This document shows positions 19,541 to 28,560 of a stretch of 64,000 bases of DNA, piece by piece (position 1 is the stretch's first letter; each line of letters starts with the position of its first letter). Location of the stretch: positions 45,694 to 109,693 of the forward strand of contig CALIJI010000006.1 in assembly GCA_938017895.1 (NCBI GenBank). The letters run 5' to 3'. Origin of the DNA: an uncultured bacterium. GTDB taxonomy: Bacteria > Patescibacteriota > Saccharimonadia > Saccharimonadales > Saccharimonadaceae. The notes beneath the pieces are model-generated. The model worked only from the letters and a program-made list of their open reading frames with translations. It ran no database searches and was not told where the DNA came from. Made by a program: the position numbers and the translations under genes.

Positions 19541-21487
19541 CTCGTAAAAGCTTCCTGCACTGTATCTTTTACCGCTTAGAATGTCATATTCGATCATCTC
19601 GTAGTCTTTTAGTTCTTGTGTATCTTGCGAGCTAATTTTTTTGGTTAGGGCGGGATTTTTCTTGGAATTTTCTAGTAGAAGTTGCTGGAATGGAGAAAGT
19701 TTAGCGCCGATTTGGTCAAAGATTTTAACTTGGAGATAGTTCAAGCTAATTTGATTGAGTTCTTTTTTGTCTGTATTGAAATTGCTATAGATGAAAAGCG
19801 GCGTACTTTGGGCGTCGGCTTTTTGATTGGAGTTTAGTAGTGCGCTAGCAATTCCTGGCCAGTGATCACCCCAAAATATAACAATAGTTTTTTCGTTTAG
19901 CGTTTGAAGCTTTTTGATAAATTCTTTCAAGGCAGTGTCGGATTTATTAATTCCTTGAATGTAAGTTTCCCAACTTTTAGCCTCCGAATCGCTACCGGCA
20001 ATATTTTTAACCGGGAAATCATTTGAAGAATAAGTTCCGCTATCGTAAGGCATATGATTTTGCATAGTTACTAAGTGAACGAAATCTTTATTTTTAGTAG
20101 CTTTTAGTTCGGCTAAGACTTGATCGAAGGCGACTTCGTCAGAAATATATTTAGAATTATCGATTTTTGAAGTATTTTTAAATTTAGATATATCTATAAA
20201 CTTCTTAAAGCCTAAGTTTGGGTATACGACATTTCGTTTGTACATTGTACCGTTGTAAGGATGAATCGCAGTCGTTGAATATCCGTTTTTAGCAAGTGAT
20301 TTAGCTAATGAAGGTGTTTGCGGATTGCTAGGTAATAATGCGGTGTAAGGCACTGAATTTAGGAAGTAGTTCGATAGTCCGGTGACGGCTTCGAACTCGA
20401 CATTGGCTGTGCCGCCGCCGTATTCGGCAGTAGCGGTGCGCCCAGATGTATATTTTTTGAGGATTTCTCGAGTGTAAGGAATCGGATCGTGCTTGCCATA
20501 GTCGTAGAAATTTTTAATCTTGGCAGGATCTACAAAGCTCTCGCTCATGATAAACACAATATTTGGACTATCGATTGAAAACTTTTCGCGATTAGCGTTT
20601 TCGATATTAGCGATTTTTGAATATTTATCGACGATTTTTTTGATTTTGTCTTTAGAATAGCCATCTGGTTTTTTGGGCGCGGAGTTTTGAAAGGCGGAAA
20701 TTGTACTGACGATATATCCATTAGAATCATAATTGTATTTTGCATCCGTAAAGTCGATATTTGAGTTTAGCCAATCAACTTTAACGAAAGTCCCTTTGCC
20801 ATAGAGCTGGGTTCGGAGGAAAGCAGTATTGAAAGCTAGAAGAGTTCCACTAGCCCCTAAGATGATGATTTGTGCTAGTAAACGATATTTTTTAGGAAAA
20901 TTATAGTGGGGTATTTTTTTGATATTCTTATTTAACCAAAAACTGACAACGAGGATTGCGATTATTAGTAGGACTGTGAGCATTAAATTGCCCCAGTTCA
21001 CCAAGTCTTTTAGAGTTCCTGCTTCAGAACCCATAGTTAGATCTTCAGGCAAAAACGGCACATTACGCGAGCGGATTTTTTCGTCATTGATAAACATAAT
21101 AATCGAAATTACAGAATAGAAAATCCCGATAGACCAAGCGGTGCTACCTGCTATCCCAAAAAATAAAATAGCGACAATATTCATAATTAACACACTATAA
21201 CCGTATATTTCTGGATGTTCCATGATGAAGGCGAAAGCTCCATCCCAGCCAAATTGTCGGCAGAAGATATAAAAAACGCTCAGCCAGCCAGCTATAAATA
21301 TTGCGGCGATTTTTATGATGAATGCTAGATTTTTCTGGTTAGAACGTTTACTTAAGAATTTCGCTGCTTTGGGAAATTTTTGAGCGAATATTCGCCAAAC
21401 CTTTTTAGGAAGTTGTTCTGGTGTTTTAGATACTTTTTTAATTTTATTTTTTAATAGATTGAATTTATTGCAAATAATTCTTTTCAT
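19535..21487 (-). CDS. LTA synthase family phosphoglycerol transferase (sulfatase fold)
   Basis: Membrane enzyme with an extracytoplasmic alkaline-phosphatase-like domain that transfers glycerol-phosphate-type groups to lipid or glycan acceptors. A basic N-terminus is followed by about five membrane helices (residues 50-225). The catalytic domain shows IMSESFVDP (metal-binding Glu), YGGGTANVEFEA (catalytic Thr region), LVTMQNHMPYD and IFWGDHWPG (metal-binding Asp-His). 650 residues matches LtaS. The true polymer in this lineage is unknown. The start at 21487 has no clear ribosome site; other starts nearby are possible. Confidence 0.88.
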   Translation of the reverse strand: MKRIICNKFNLLKNKIKKVSKTPEQLPKKVWRIFAQKFPKAAKFLSKRSNQKNLAFIIKIAAIFIAGWLSVFYIFCRQFGWDGAFAFIMEHPEIYGYSVLIMNIVAILFFGIAGSTAWSIGIFYSVISIIMFINDEKIRSRNVPFLPEDLTMGSEAGTLKDLVNWGNLMLTVLLIIAILVVSFWLNKNIKKIPHYNFPKKYRLLAQIIILGASGTLLAFNTAFLRTQLYGKGTFVKVDWLNSNIDFTDAKYNYDSNGYIVSTISAFQNSAPKKPDGYSKDKIKKIVDKYSKIANIENANREKFSIDSPNIVFIMSESFVDPAKIKNFYDYGKHDPIPYTREILKKYTSGRTATAEYGGGTANVEFEAVTGLSNYFLNSVPYTALLPSNPQTPSLAKSLAKNGYSTTAIHPYNGTMYKRNVVYPNLGFKKFIDISKFKNTSKIDNSKYISDEVAFDQVLAELKATKNKDFVHLVTMQNHMPYDSGTYSSNDFPVKNIAGSDSEAKSWETYIQGINKSDTALKEFIKKLQTLNEKTIVIFWGDHWPGIASALLNSNQKADAQSTPLFIYSNFNTDKKELNQISLNYLQVKIFDQIGAKLSPFQQLLLENSKKNPALTKKISSQDTQELKDYEMIEYDILSGKRYSAGSFYEQ

Positions 21488-21587
21488 AATTTTATTTTAC
21501 CATTTTTCAGTTTTTAAGCCAAATTTAAGCACGGCGGTTTATAATTAAAATGTGATTCGAAATAGAAGTCGAATCCAAAGGAGGAAG

Positions 21588-22043
21588 ATGAAAATTTATC
21601 TAAGTAAACAAGGTTTTAAAGATTTGAAAAAGAAAATCGCCAAGCTAGAGCATGAGCAAAAAATGCTAGAACTTGAATTGCGTGATGGTGATATCAAGGA
21701 AGACTTATTGCGTCAAAATGATATTTTTGTGCGAATTGATGCTATACGTAGCGAGCTAAATGACAAGAGATTTCAATTACATAATGCTGAGATTTTACCT
21801 AAGAAAAATAAGCGAGTTCGCACTCGAGTGACGATTGGTTCGTTTGTAGAGCTGGTCAATCGAGCTACAGGCAAGATTATGAAATTCCAATTAGTTGATA
21901 GTGTTGAGGCTAATCCGCTTGCGGGAAAAATTTCAGCGGATTCGCCTCTCGGTAGAGTACTAATGGGCGCGAAAATTAAACAAGAAGTTAGCTGGATAGC
22001 TGGTCTAAAAACGATGAGCGCTCAGTTGGTACGAATCTCCTAA
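21588..22043 (+). CDS. GreA/GreB-family transcription elongation factor
   Basis: 151 residues from ATG 21588, set by AGGAGGA 4-5 nt upstream. The N-terminal coiled coil (residues 1-70) carries the acidic tip GDIKED, equivalent to GDLKEN of GreA and needed to stimulate RNA cleavage by stalled polymerase. The C-terminal FKBP-like domain has IGSFVELVN and NPLAGKISADSPLGRVLMGAK (GreA: SP.G.ALLGK). It acts in the RNA polymerase secondary channel. Monocistronic with a strong terminator. Subtype (GreA or GreB) not decided. Confidence 0.88.
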   Translation: MKIYLSKQGFKDLKKKIAKLEHEQKMLELELRDGDIKEDLLRQNDIFVRIDAIRSELNDKRFQLHNAEILPKKNKRVRTRVTIGSFVELVNRATGKIMKFQLVDSVEANPLAGKISADSPLGRVLMGAKIKQEVSWIAGLKTMSAQLVRIS

Positions 22044-22066
22044 TATATTCAAGATAAATAATCTAA

Positions 22067-22096
22067 AACAGCTCACGAGTGTGGGCTGTTTTTGTA
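22067..22096 (+). terminator. Terminator of the Gre-family gene
   Basis: Stem AACAGCTCAC/GTGGGCTGTT (one G-T) with loop GAGT, then TTTTTG. Confidence 0.88.
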
Positions 22097-22135
22097 GGCT
22101 TTATGGATATTTTTAATTATGATAAAATAGGATTT

Positions 22136-23239
22136 ATGGAAATAATCTCATTAATAGCAATTATTTTGTTGGTGGCGTTAGTGCTATGGCAAAATTCAAA
22201 AATTCAAAAAATCGCTAATTCGCGCGATCAAGAAATAGCCACAAATTTAATAAAGACAGATTTAGTTGAACTTAATAAAAGCTTGAATGAATTGCGTGAA
22301 AATTTTGGCCAAAATTTAACAAGCTTTAATGAAAAAGTCAGCGAAAAGCTTGAGCGAAATAATTTTCAATTACAAAATTCAATGACTAAACAGCTTGGCG
22401 AAAGTTCGAAAATCGTCGAGGAAGTTTCGAAACGTTTGACTAAGCTTGATGAAACTAATAACCGCGTAATAACAGTGGCGGATGAGCTTAAGACACTTCA
22501 GAACGTCCTTCAAAATCCTAAACAGCGAGGTGTGTTTGGTGAGTTTTATCTAGGGCAAGTTCTGGAGAATATTCTCCCGCCTAATGCTTTTCAATTGCAG
22601 TATAAGTTTAGAAATGGTGAAGCGGTTGATGCGGCTATTTTTTTGGAAAAGGGAAAAATTTTGCCAGTTGACAGTAAATTTAGTTTAGAGAATTATAATC
22701 GTATGATTGAATCGCAGGGTGAAGAGCGTAAACAGCTGGCGAAGAAAGTCCAGCAGGATTTGAAAAGCCGAATTGATGAAACTGCAAAATATATTCGCCC
22801 TGCTGAGAATACTATGGATTTCGCCTTTATGTTTATTCCGAGTGAAAGTCTTTACTATGATATGTTGGTTGGAAGAGTTGGTTCTGGCAGTTCTGAGCGT
22901 GATTTAGTTGAGTATGCTTTTCATGATAAACGAGTTATAGTAGTTAGTCCAACCAGTTTTATGGCTTATCTCCAGACTGTATTGCAAGGGCTTAAGTCGC
23001 TCCAAATTGAGGAGCAAAGTAAAGAAATTCAAAAACGAGTCGGTCAACTTTCGACGCATATTTCTAAATATGAGGAATTGATGTCTAAGCTTGGCAAATC
23101 ACTTGGCACTACAGTTAACCATTTTAATTCAGCACACCGTGAACTTGGCAAAATTGATAAAGACGTGGTGCGAATTGCTGGCGAGGATACTCGAGCTGGG
23201 GTAATTCCAGAAGCTGTTGATAAGCCTCAGATAGATTAA
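22136..23239 (+). CDS. rmuC: DNA recombination protein RmuC homologue
   Basis: 367 residues from ATG 22136: an N-terminal membrane helix (about 3-20), a long coiled coil (about 25-135), then the RmuC nuclease-like core with RGVFGEFYLGQVLENILP and LPVDSKFSLENY (PD-(D/E)xK-type strand) and FMFIPSESLYYDML. RmuC limits inversions at short repeats. Upstream GTG and ATG codons in frame are less likely because a TAAAAT -10 box ends 7 nt before 22136, predicting a leaderless message. Monocistronic. Confidence 0.9.
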   Translation: MEIISLIAIILLVALVLWQNSKIQKIANSRDQEIATNLIKTDLVELNKSLNELRENFGQNLTSFNEKVSEKLERNNFQLQNSMTKQLGESSKIVEEVSKRLTKLDETNNRVITVADELKTLQNVLQNPKQRGVFGEFYLGQVLENILPPNAFQLQYKFRNGEAVDAAIFLEKGKILPVDSKFSLENYNRMIESQGEERKQLAKKVQQDLKSRIDETAKYIRPAENTMDFAFMFIPSESLYYDMLVGRVGSGSSERDLVEYAFHDKRVIVVSPTSFMAYLQTVLQGLKSLQIEEQSKEIQKRVGQLSTHISKYEELMSKLGKSLGTTVNHFNSAHRELGKIDKDVVRIAGEDTRAGVIPEAVDKPQID

Positions 23240-23256
23240 TGATTTTTTAAACTAAA

Positions 23257-23290
23257 AGCCTCGACTGTTTGGTCGAGACTTTATTTTGTT
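23257..23290. terminator. Bidirectional terminator
   Basis: AGCCTCGAC/GTCGAGACT stem with one mismatch, followed by TTATTTTG; shared by convergent rmuC and aquaporin genes. Confidence 0.8.
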
Positions 23291-23302
23291 TGTTAATATA
23301 GA

Positions 23303-24145
23303 TTATTTTTCGCTATTATTTTGTAGCAGTAAGCTAAAACCGAATCCGGTAATTCCGCCGAGTAAAGCTCCACCGAGATAGGTTGCAATCGCCCAAAGTG
23401 TATTGGTTCCTTCAACGGTAAAGGCCTGAATTGCAATAGCTACAGCTGGATTGAAGATTGATGAAGCTTGGATTACCGTTGTAGCAAATCCAGCAATAAT
23501 TAAAGCAAGCATCAATCCACCGCCAACACCTAATGCAACGGCTGTTGAATTGTGTTGTTTTTGGGAAGTGACTTGTGCTACAGAAAAAGCGAAAATCATT
23601 GAGCCAATAAATTCAGCTAGTAGTACAGCGAATTCCTTGCCTTCTGGGATTTTTTGAACAGCTGCAGGTAGATTTTGTCCACTCTGAGAAAAGAAATAAC
23701 TGATTAATACGAATGCAAGCATTGCTCCTAGGATTTGAGATATTAGATAGCCTAACGCTCGACAGTGACCAATTCGGCGGGTTGCCCAAGCGCCTGCAGT
23801 AATAAGTGGGTTTACGTGAGCGCCAGAAGCTTTTCCGATAACTAGAACTATAAATGCTAGAACTAAACCACTTAAAAGAATATTACCTAATAATGTGATG
23901 TAGTTACCATAAGTTGTTAGTACAATTACTGCTGAAGTAAGAATAAAAGTCCCAATAAATTCAGCGGCAATAGCAGCAAGAGATTTTGGTTGAGTTAATT
24001 TATTTATAAATGTTTTTGGAAGGCTTTTTCCGCCTTTTGCTCTGACGACTTTAACGGCAGTTTCGGTTTTTTGAACTGGTTTTACGACTGTATTTTCAGT
24101 CTTTTTGGCAGTAGCTTTTTTTGAACTGGCTTTCTTTTTTGCCAT
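23303..24145 (-). CDS. Aquaporin/glycerol channel family protein (MIP)
   Basis: 280 residues. A Lys/Ala-rich hydrophilic extension of about 50 residues precedes six membrane helices. The two pore half-helices carry AHVNPLIT (first box is NPL instead of NPA) and IFNPAVAI (intact NPA). The channel should pass water or small neutral solutes; selectivity cannot be read safely. GGAGGAATA precedes the ATG, and a TATAAT (24160-24165) lies upstream. Monocistronic. The basic cytoplasmic tail is unusual for the family. Confidence 0.9.
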   Translation of the reverse strand: MAKKKASSKKATAKKTENTVVKPVQKTETAVKVVRAKGGKSLPKTFINKLTQPKSLAAIAAEFIGTFILTSAVIVLTTYGNYITLLGNILLSGLVLAFIVLVIGKASGAHVNPLITAGAWATRRIGHCRALGYLISQILGAMLAFVLISYFFSQSGQNLPAAVQKIPEGKEFAVLLAEFIGSMIFAFSVAQVTSQKQHNSTAVALGVGGGLMLALIIAGFATTVIQASSIFNPAVAIAIQAFTVEGTNTLWAIATYLGGALLGGITGFGFSLLLQNNSEK

Positions 24146-24230
24146 TATTCCTCCTTTAGATTATACTTTTTAATTTTAGCATAAACTGTATTAGTTTTCA
24201 AATTTTAGACGCTTGTGATAATATGTTGTT

Positions 24231-24488
24231 ATGGCTTTATATGTTAAACAAGATGATGAAAGAACGGAGCTGCAGCAGAGAATTGCGGCAGAACTTCGTG
24301 AAAAACAAAAACGCAATTCTCTAGAGAATGGAGAAATTGAGCCGCCTAGTAGAAACGGCCTGACACCGGATAATTCAAAATATTTAGAGGGCACTAAAGA
24401 GACGACCGGTTTGGCGTTTGTATGGCTGTTGTTAACTGTGGCAATATTAATTGCAATTGGTTATTTTATTTGGTTTTCAAAAGCTTAA
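24231..24488 (+). CDS. Small tail-anchored membrane protein
   Basis: 85 residues: a charged, helical N-terminus (residues 5-35, Glu/Gln/Arg-rich), a short proline-containing linker, and one membrane helix at the C-terminus (about 62-82, ending WFSKA). No family recognised. The ATG follows TAATAT by 6 nt with no Shine-Dalgarno, so the message is predicted leaderless. It lies just ahead of the histidine kinase gene (55 bp gap) and might be expressed with it. Confidence 0.65.
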   Translation: MALYVKQDDERTELQQRIAAELREKQKRNSLENGEIEPPSRNGLTPDNSKYLEGTKETTGLAFVWLLLTVAILIAIGYFIWFSKA

Positions 24489-24543
24489 GCAGTTTGATTT
24501 TTAGGAAAAGGTGTGCTAGAATTAAGCCATTAGAGGGTTGGGA

Positions 24544-26097
24544 ATGTTTGATTTTTTAAAGAATAATACATCAAAAAGAATTGAACCTATAGGTGCTTGG
24601 GGCGATGGTACTGCGGTATTAAGTGCGATAGATGACGGTGTTGTAGCTATCGATCCTAGTGGCAATCTGAGAATTATAAATTTAGCCGCAGAGCGAATGA
24701 TTGGATGGACTAATGGTGATGCAACCGGGCTAGTGTTTGATTCGGTTTTAGTTTTAGTTGACAAAGATGGCAGGATTCTTGATCGCTCGGTAAATCCGAT
24801 CCAAAGAGCTATTTCTAGTTTCGAGAGCTTTACGAGTAGTGATTTATTTTTAAAGACGCAAAGCGGGAGAGTGCGTCAAATTTTTTTACAGATTAATCCG
24901 GTTGATAATATGAAAACTGGACTAGTTGTTGTCTTTCGTGATATATCTAGGGAGGTTAAAGAAAACCGAGAACGGGCAGAGTTCATCTCGACCGCTAGTC
25001 ACGAAATGAGAACTCCTGTAGCTAGTATTGAAGGATACCTTGGCTTAGCTTTAAACCCTGCTACTGCTACGATTGATGATCGTGCACGTGATTATTTGCA
25101 AAAGGCTCATGAGAGTACTCGATATTTAGGTCAGCTTTTTCGAGATTTATTGGACATCTCAAAGGCAGAAGATGGACGCATGAAAAACGAACCTGTAGTT
25201 TTAGACGCTATATCTTTCACTCGGGATATTTGGGAAGGGCTAAAATCAAAAGCTGAAGATAAGAATTTAGAGTATGTTTTTATGCCCGATCAAAAAAATA
25301 GTAGCGAGAGGACACTAGCGCCTGTTTATTTTATTTATGCCGATAGGGATCATTTGCGAGAAGTCTTAGATAATTTATTTGAAAATGCTATAAAATATAC
25401 TCCATCTGGTAGGGTAATTGTGAATGTTAGCGGAGATAATGATAATGTACGAATTTCTGTGGAGGACTCTGGTATTGGTATTCCGGCGGAGGATATTCCA
25501 CATCTTTTTCAGAAATTTTATCGTGTTGATAATTCTGAAACTCGTGAAATTGGGGGAACTGGTTTGGGTCTTTATTTATCGCGCAAATTAGTTGAAGGTC
25601 TTGGAGGTAAATTATATCTAGAGAGTGAGTATAAAAAAGGTTCAATTTTTACCGTTCAGCTACCCAGAATAGATCGTAATAAGGCTGAGAAATTAAAAGA
25701 AGAAGAAAGGGCTACCACTAGTAACGAGACAAAGCAAGACAATGAAAAAATACAAGATTATATCAAGGAGGCTCCTCAAACGAATATTATTCAGGCGGAT
25801 CCTAAAGAAGATACCATCCCTGTGAGTAGTCCTCTTGATCTGACACAATTCCAATATTCTCAGCAGGAAGTTAATCATCAACCGAATTACAAGAAGCCCG
25901 ACACTAACATTAACCCACCTGTACAGTTTGGCGCCGTGAGCTATTCTCAAGAACGCCCTACCGAATTACCCCACAACGAGCCTAAGCTAGGTATAAATAA
26001 CGAAAACATTAAGACTAGTCAGCCACCTACATTATCCGAAATTGAAAGAATGCGTGAAGAATATGTTCGTAAAATGCTAGCTGAGCGTAGGAAATAA
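24544..26097 (+). CDS. Soluble sensor histidine kinase with PAS domain
   Basis: 517 residues from ATG 24544. A PAS-like sensor domain (about 22-135) is followed by HisKA with H153 in STASHEMRTP and a HATPase domain with N box NLFENAIKY, G1 DSGIGIP and G2 GGTGLGLYLS. The last 130 residues are Gln/Pro/Asn-rich and end in a charged helix (RMREEYVRKMLAERRK). No membrane helix is present, so it senses a cytoplasmic signal. The partner regulator is 55 bp downstream. Ligand unknown. Confidence 0.93.
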   Translation: MFDFLKNNTSKRIEPIGAWGDGTAVLSAIDDGVVAIDPSGNLRIINLAAERMIGWTNGDATGLVFDSVLVLVDKDGRILDRSVNPIQRAISSFESFTSSDLFLKTQSGRVRQIFLQINPVDNMKTGLVVVFRDISREVKENRERAEFISTASHEMRTPVASIEGYLGLALNPATATIDDRARDYLQKAHESTRYLGQLFRDLLDISKAEDGRMKNEPVVLDAISFTRDIWEGLKSKAEDKNLEYVFMPDQKNSSERTLAPVYFIYADRDHLREVLDNLFENAIKYTPSGRVIVNVSGDNDNVRISVEDSGIGIPAEDIPHLFQKFYRVDNSETREIGGTGLGLYLSRKLVEGLGGKLYLESEYKKGSIFTVQLPRIDRNKAEKLKEEERATTSNETKQDNEKIQDYIKEAPQTNIIQADPKEDTIPVSSPLDLTQFQYSQQEVNHQPNYKKPDTNINPPVQFGAVSYSQERPTELPHNEPKLGINNENIKTSQPPTLSEIERMREEYVRKMLAERRK

Positions 26098-26114
26098 AAT
26101 TAAGCATAAAAGCT

Positions 26115-26143
26115 TTGGGATTTTAATAAAAGTAATATATAAT
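26115..26143 (+). promoter_or_regulatory. Promoter of the response regulator
   Basis: TTGGGA (26115-26120), 17 bp, TATAAT (26138-26143). The 9 nt before the ATG include AGGAG. Confidence 0.7.
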
Positions 26144-26152
26144 AGGAGTAAT

Positions 26153-27166
26153 ATGACAAAGATTTTATTAGTAGAAGACGACAAAAGTTTACGCGAAATT
26201 TATGGAGTTCGTTTGCTCGCAGAGGGTTATGATATTGTTTCGGCTGGCGATGGCGAAGAGGCTCTTGCGATGGCTATTAAAGAACGTCCTAATCTAATTG
26301 TTTCTGACGTTATGATGCCTAAAATTTCAGGCTTTGATATGTTGGATATTTTGCGGTCGACTACAGAGACTCGAGGTATTAAAGTAATTATGATGACAGC
26401 GCTTTCAAGCGAAGATCAAAGGAAACGGGGTGAGCAACTTGGCGCCGATCGTTATCTAGTTAAGTCTCAGGTTGGTATTGAAGATGTTGTAAGAACTGTT
26501 CATGAGGTTCTCGCTGATGGGCACTTAACTCCAGAACAGCGTACTGCAGATAAACAAGGGCCACAAATGCCTGTATATCATGATCAGTCACAATCGCATA
26601 ATGCAACTTCAGGAGTTATGCAACCTGCTACGCAACCAATATCCTATCAGAATGACGGAGCTTCATCTTCTTCGCCTGTTCAAAATGGGGATTATTTGTC
26701 TGGTCGGCAAGGTAATAATGGTCAAGCGAGCTCCTTGCCACAACCTACAGCCCCTTTTTCGACCAATAGACCGGCTGGGCTTGGGGAGCGAGTAATTCAG
26801 CCGCCAGTCCAAAACTTAGAAAGTGAAATGAAAGAAGCTCAATTTGAGGCGGAACTTAATAGCGTGTTGGGAAGTTTTTCTAACCAGCCGGTTGATATTC
26901 CTGTAGACATAAACCAACAGTCTATTACTCAACCTCAGTCTCGGTCTGTTTCTCCTGTTCTTGAACAGAATATAGAGCCTCGAATCTCTCAAGCTGCTGA
27001 AGAAGCGATGACGCTAAATACCCAGGCAGCTAATTCAGCTCAGGTGATCAATCAATCAATGAGTGGTCAATCACAACCTCAAGCGTCCGCTTCTACAGTA
27101 TCTCGAGATGATGTTGCGACTCCTTCTAGGCAAATTTCAGTTAGTCCTCGTTTTGGAGCACAATAA
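26153..27166 (+). CDS. Response regulator with long disordered tail, no DNA-binding domain
   Basis: 337 residues. The receiver domain (1-120) has the acidic pair D9-D10, phospho-acceptor D52 in VSDVMMP, the conserved Thr in MMTALSS and Lys in YLVKS. Residues 125-337 are Gln/Ser/Pro-rich with one short helical stretch (EAQFEAELNSVLGSF). No output domain is visible, so it probably works by protein contacts or as a CheY-like switch. It is the cognate partner of the kinase upstream; the pseudouridine synthase starts right after its stop. Confidence 0.92.
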   Translation: MTKILLVEDDKSLREIYGVRLLAEGYDIVSAGDGEEALAMAIKERPNLIVSDVMMPKISGFDMLDILRSTTETRGIKVIMMTALSSEDQRKRGEQLGADRYLVKSQVGIEDVVRTVHEVLADGHLTPEQRTADKQGPQMPVYHDQSQSHNATSGVMQPATQPISYQNDGASSSSPVQNGDYLSGRQGNNGQASSLPQPTAPFSTNRPAGLGERVIQPPVQNLESEMKEAQFEAELNSVLGSFSNQPVDIPVDINQQSITQPQSRSVSPVLEQNIEPRISQAAEEAMTLNTQAANSAQVINQSMSGQSQPQASASTVSRDDVATPSRQISVSPRFGAQ

Positions 27167-27883
27167 ATGATGCAGTCCGCTCAAAATAAAGAAAAAGGAG
27201 TGGGGGAGCGTTTAAATAAGTTTTTAGCTCTTCAGCTTGGCGTTTCTAGGCGTCAGGCCGATGTCCTGATAGCTTCTGGCAAAGTCGCTATAAACGGAGA
27301 GACTGCAAAACTCGGTGCTAGGTTTTTTAAAGCTGATGAAATTACATTAGGTAATAAAAAAATCTCTAAAACCCCAGAAGAAAAAATCTATTTACTACTA
27401 AATAAACCTCAAGGTTATGTTTGTTCACGCAAGAGGCAAGGTGATAATGAGACAATTTATTCTATTTTGCCCAAAAAATATCATAATCTCAAGCCTGTCG
27501 GTCGTCTTGATAAAGATTCGAGCGGACTAATTTTACTTACTAACGATGGTGATTTTGCTTTTCAAATGACTCATCCAAAATTTCGAAAAATTAAGGAGTA
27601 TCTAGTTAAAATTAACGTGCCATTGGAGCCGCTTCATCAGCAGATGATTGCTGATTTTGGTGTCAATTTGCCAGATGGCAAATCTCAGCTTGGCCTTGAG
27701 CGACTTGATGATACGCGGAAATTTTGGCGAGTTTCTATGAGTGAAGGACGAAATCGCCAGATTCGTCGGACCTTTGCGGCTTTGGGCTATACTGTTATAT
27801 ATCTTCACCGCACTATTTTTGGCATTTATAGATTGCCTGAGGAAATGCGTGAAGGTGATTTTTTTGAACTAAAAGAAAAATAG
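27167..27883 (+). CDS. rRNA pseudouridine synthase, RsuA/RluB/RluE family
   Basis: 238 residues: an S4 RNA-binding domain (about 13-60; RLNKFLALQLGVSRRQAD) then the catalytic domain with KPQGYVCS and the active-site aspartate D115 in GRLDKDSSGL; the EGRNRQIRR block follows near 195. It isomerises a specific uridine in rRNA; the site cannot be assigned. The first of two adjacent ATGs abuts the TAA of the response regulator, so the two are translated together. Closed by a terminator. Confidence 0.93.
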   Translation: MMQSAQNKEKGVGERLNKFLALQLGVSRRQADVLIASGKVAINGETAKLGARFFKADEITLGNKKISKTPEEKIYLLLNKPQGYVCSRKRQGDNETIYSILPKKYHNLKPVGRLDKDSSGLILLTNDGDFAFQMTHPKFRKIKEYLVKINVPLEPLHQQMIADFGVNLPDGKSQLGLERLDDTRKFWRVSMSEGRNRQIRRTFAALGYTVIYLHRTIFGIYRLPEEMREGDFFELKEK

Positions 27884-27906
27884 CCTTCTGATTGAAGACT
27901 ATTTAA
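27879..27906. terminator. Bidirectional terminator
   Basis: AATAGCCTTC/GAAGACTATT stem (one mismatch) with loop TGATT between convergent genes. Confidence 0.75.
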
Positions 27907-28445
27907 AATATATCCTCCTTAACTAGCGGAAGAGAGTTTTTCTGAACTGACAGAAAAACTTCATTTAAGAGATGTAGCGAAGAGTCTTCTAATATCTCAC
28001 AGAATAGCTCATTCTGTTTCGCCATTACCTCGACCACCTTTTCTCGACTGTTCTTAATTGAGCTTCTCAAAATGTAGCTTTTTGGGAAGGACGCAATTTC
28101 TATCGCGTCATCCTCTTGAAATCCGCTACATATTAAAGCTCTAATCAGATTATCGTTTAGATTTATGATCTGTTTTTTTCTATTAGCGACATTAACCCAT
28201 AAAGAGTCTATCTCACTAATAACCCCATTATCCGCCAAGAAAGAATCCAACCAATCGAGGTTGTCAACGACTTTTTCGAAGTCGCTTTTATTACGACTAT
28301 CTTTTTCATATAGATAGTATTGCGGATTTTTAATAACTTCTGCGAAAGCCTCTCTTTGCACATTAGCCAGTTTTCGCCGTTCTTCAAGCGAGAATTTTTG
28401 CTTATGCGCAAAGAGTCTTGCTATATGCTTAATAATATTAAACAT
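27903..28445 (-). CDS. Orphan helical protein
   Basis: 180 residues, largely helical and charged, without signal peptide or membrane segment and with no recognised motif. The first 20 residues are hydrophobic-basic (FNIIKHIARLFAHK) and might touch the membrane. The ATG is preceded by GGAGGT at 7 nt, and by TTGCAT-17-TAGAAT further up. Monocistronic between two plus-strand housekeeping units. Belongs to the group of minus-strand orphans that share strong promoters and GGAGGT sites. Confidence 0.7.
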   Translation of the reverse strand: MFNIIKHIARLFAHKQKFSLEERRKLANVQREAFAEVIKNPQYYLYEKDSRNKSDFEKVVDNLDWLDSFLADNGVISEIDSLWVNVANRKKQIINLNDNLIRALICSGFQEDDAIEIASFPKSYILRSSIKNSREKVVEVMAKQNELFCEILEDSSLHLLNEVFLSVQKNSLPLVKEDIF

Positions 28446-28477
28446 AAAAAGTACCTCCTAATTTCAAAGATTTTAAC

Positions 28478-28506
28478 ATTCTAACACATTTTTCTATAAG
28501 ATGCAA
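28478..28506 (-). promoter_or_regulatory. Promoter of the 27903-28445 orphan
   Basis: Minus strand TTGCAT (28501-28506), 17 bp, TAGAAT (28478-28483). Confidence 0.75.
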
Positions 28507-28522
28507 ACATAAAAGCTTAAGG

Positions 28523-28551
28523 TTGAAGGTAGTCCCTTAATCTGGTATAAT
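28523..28551 (+). promoter_or_regulatory. Promoter of der
   Basis: TTGAAG (28523-28528), 17 bp, extended -10 TGGTATAAT (TATAAT 28546-28551). Nine nt to the ATG, no Shine-Dalgarno. Confidence 0.75.
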
Positions 28552-28560
28552 TTATTTACT

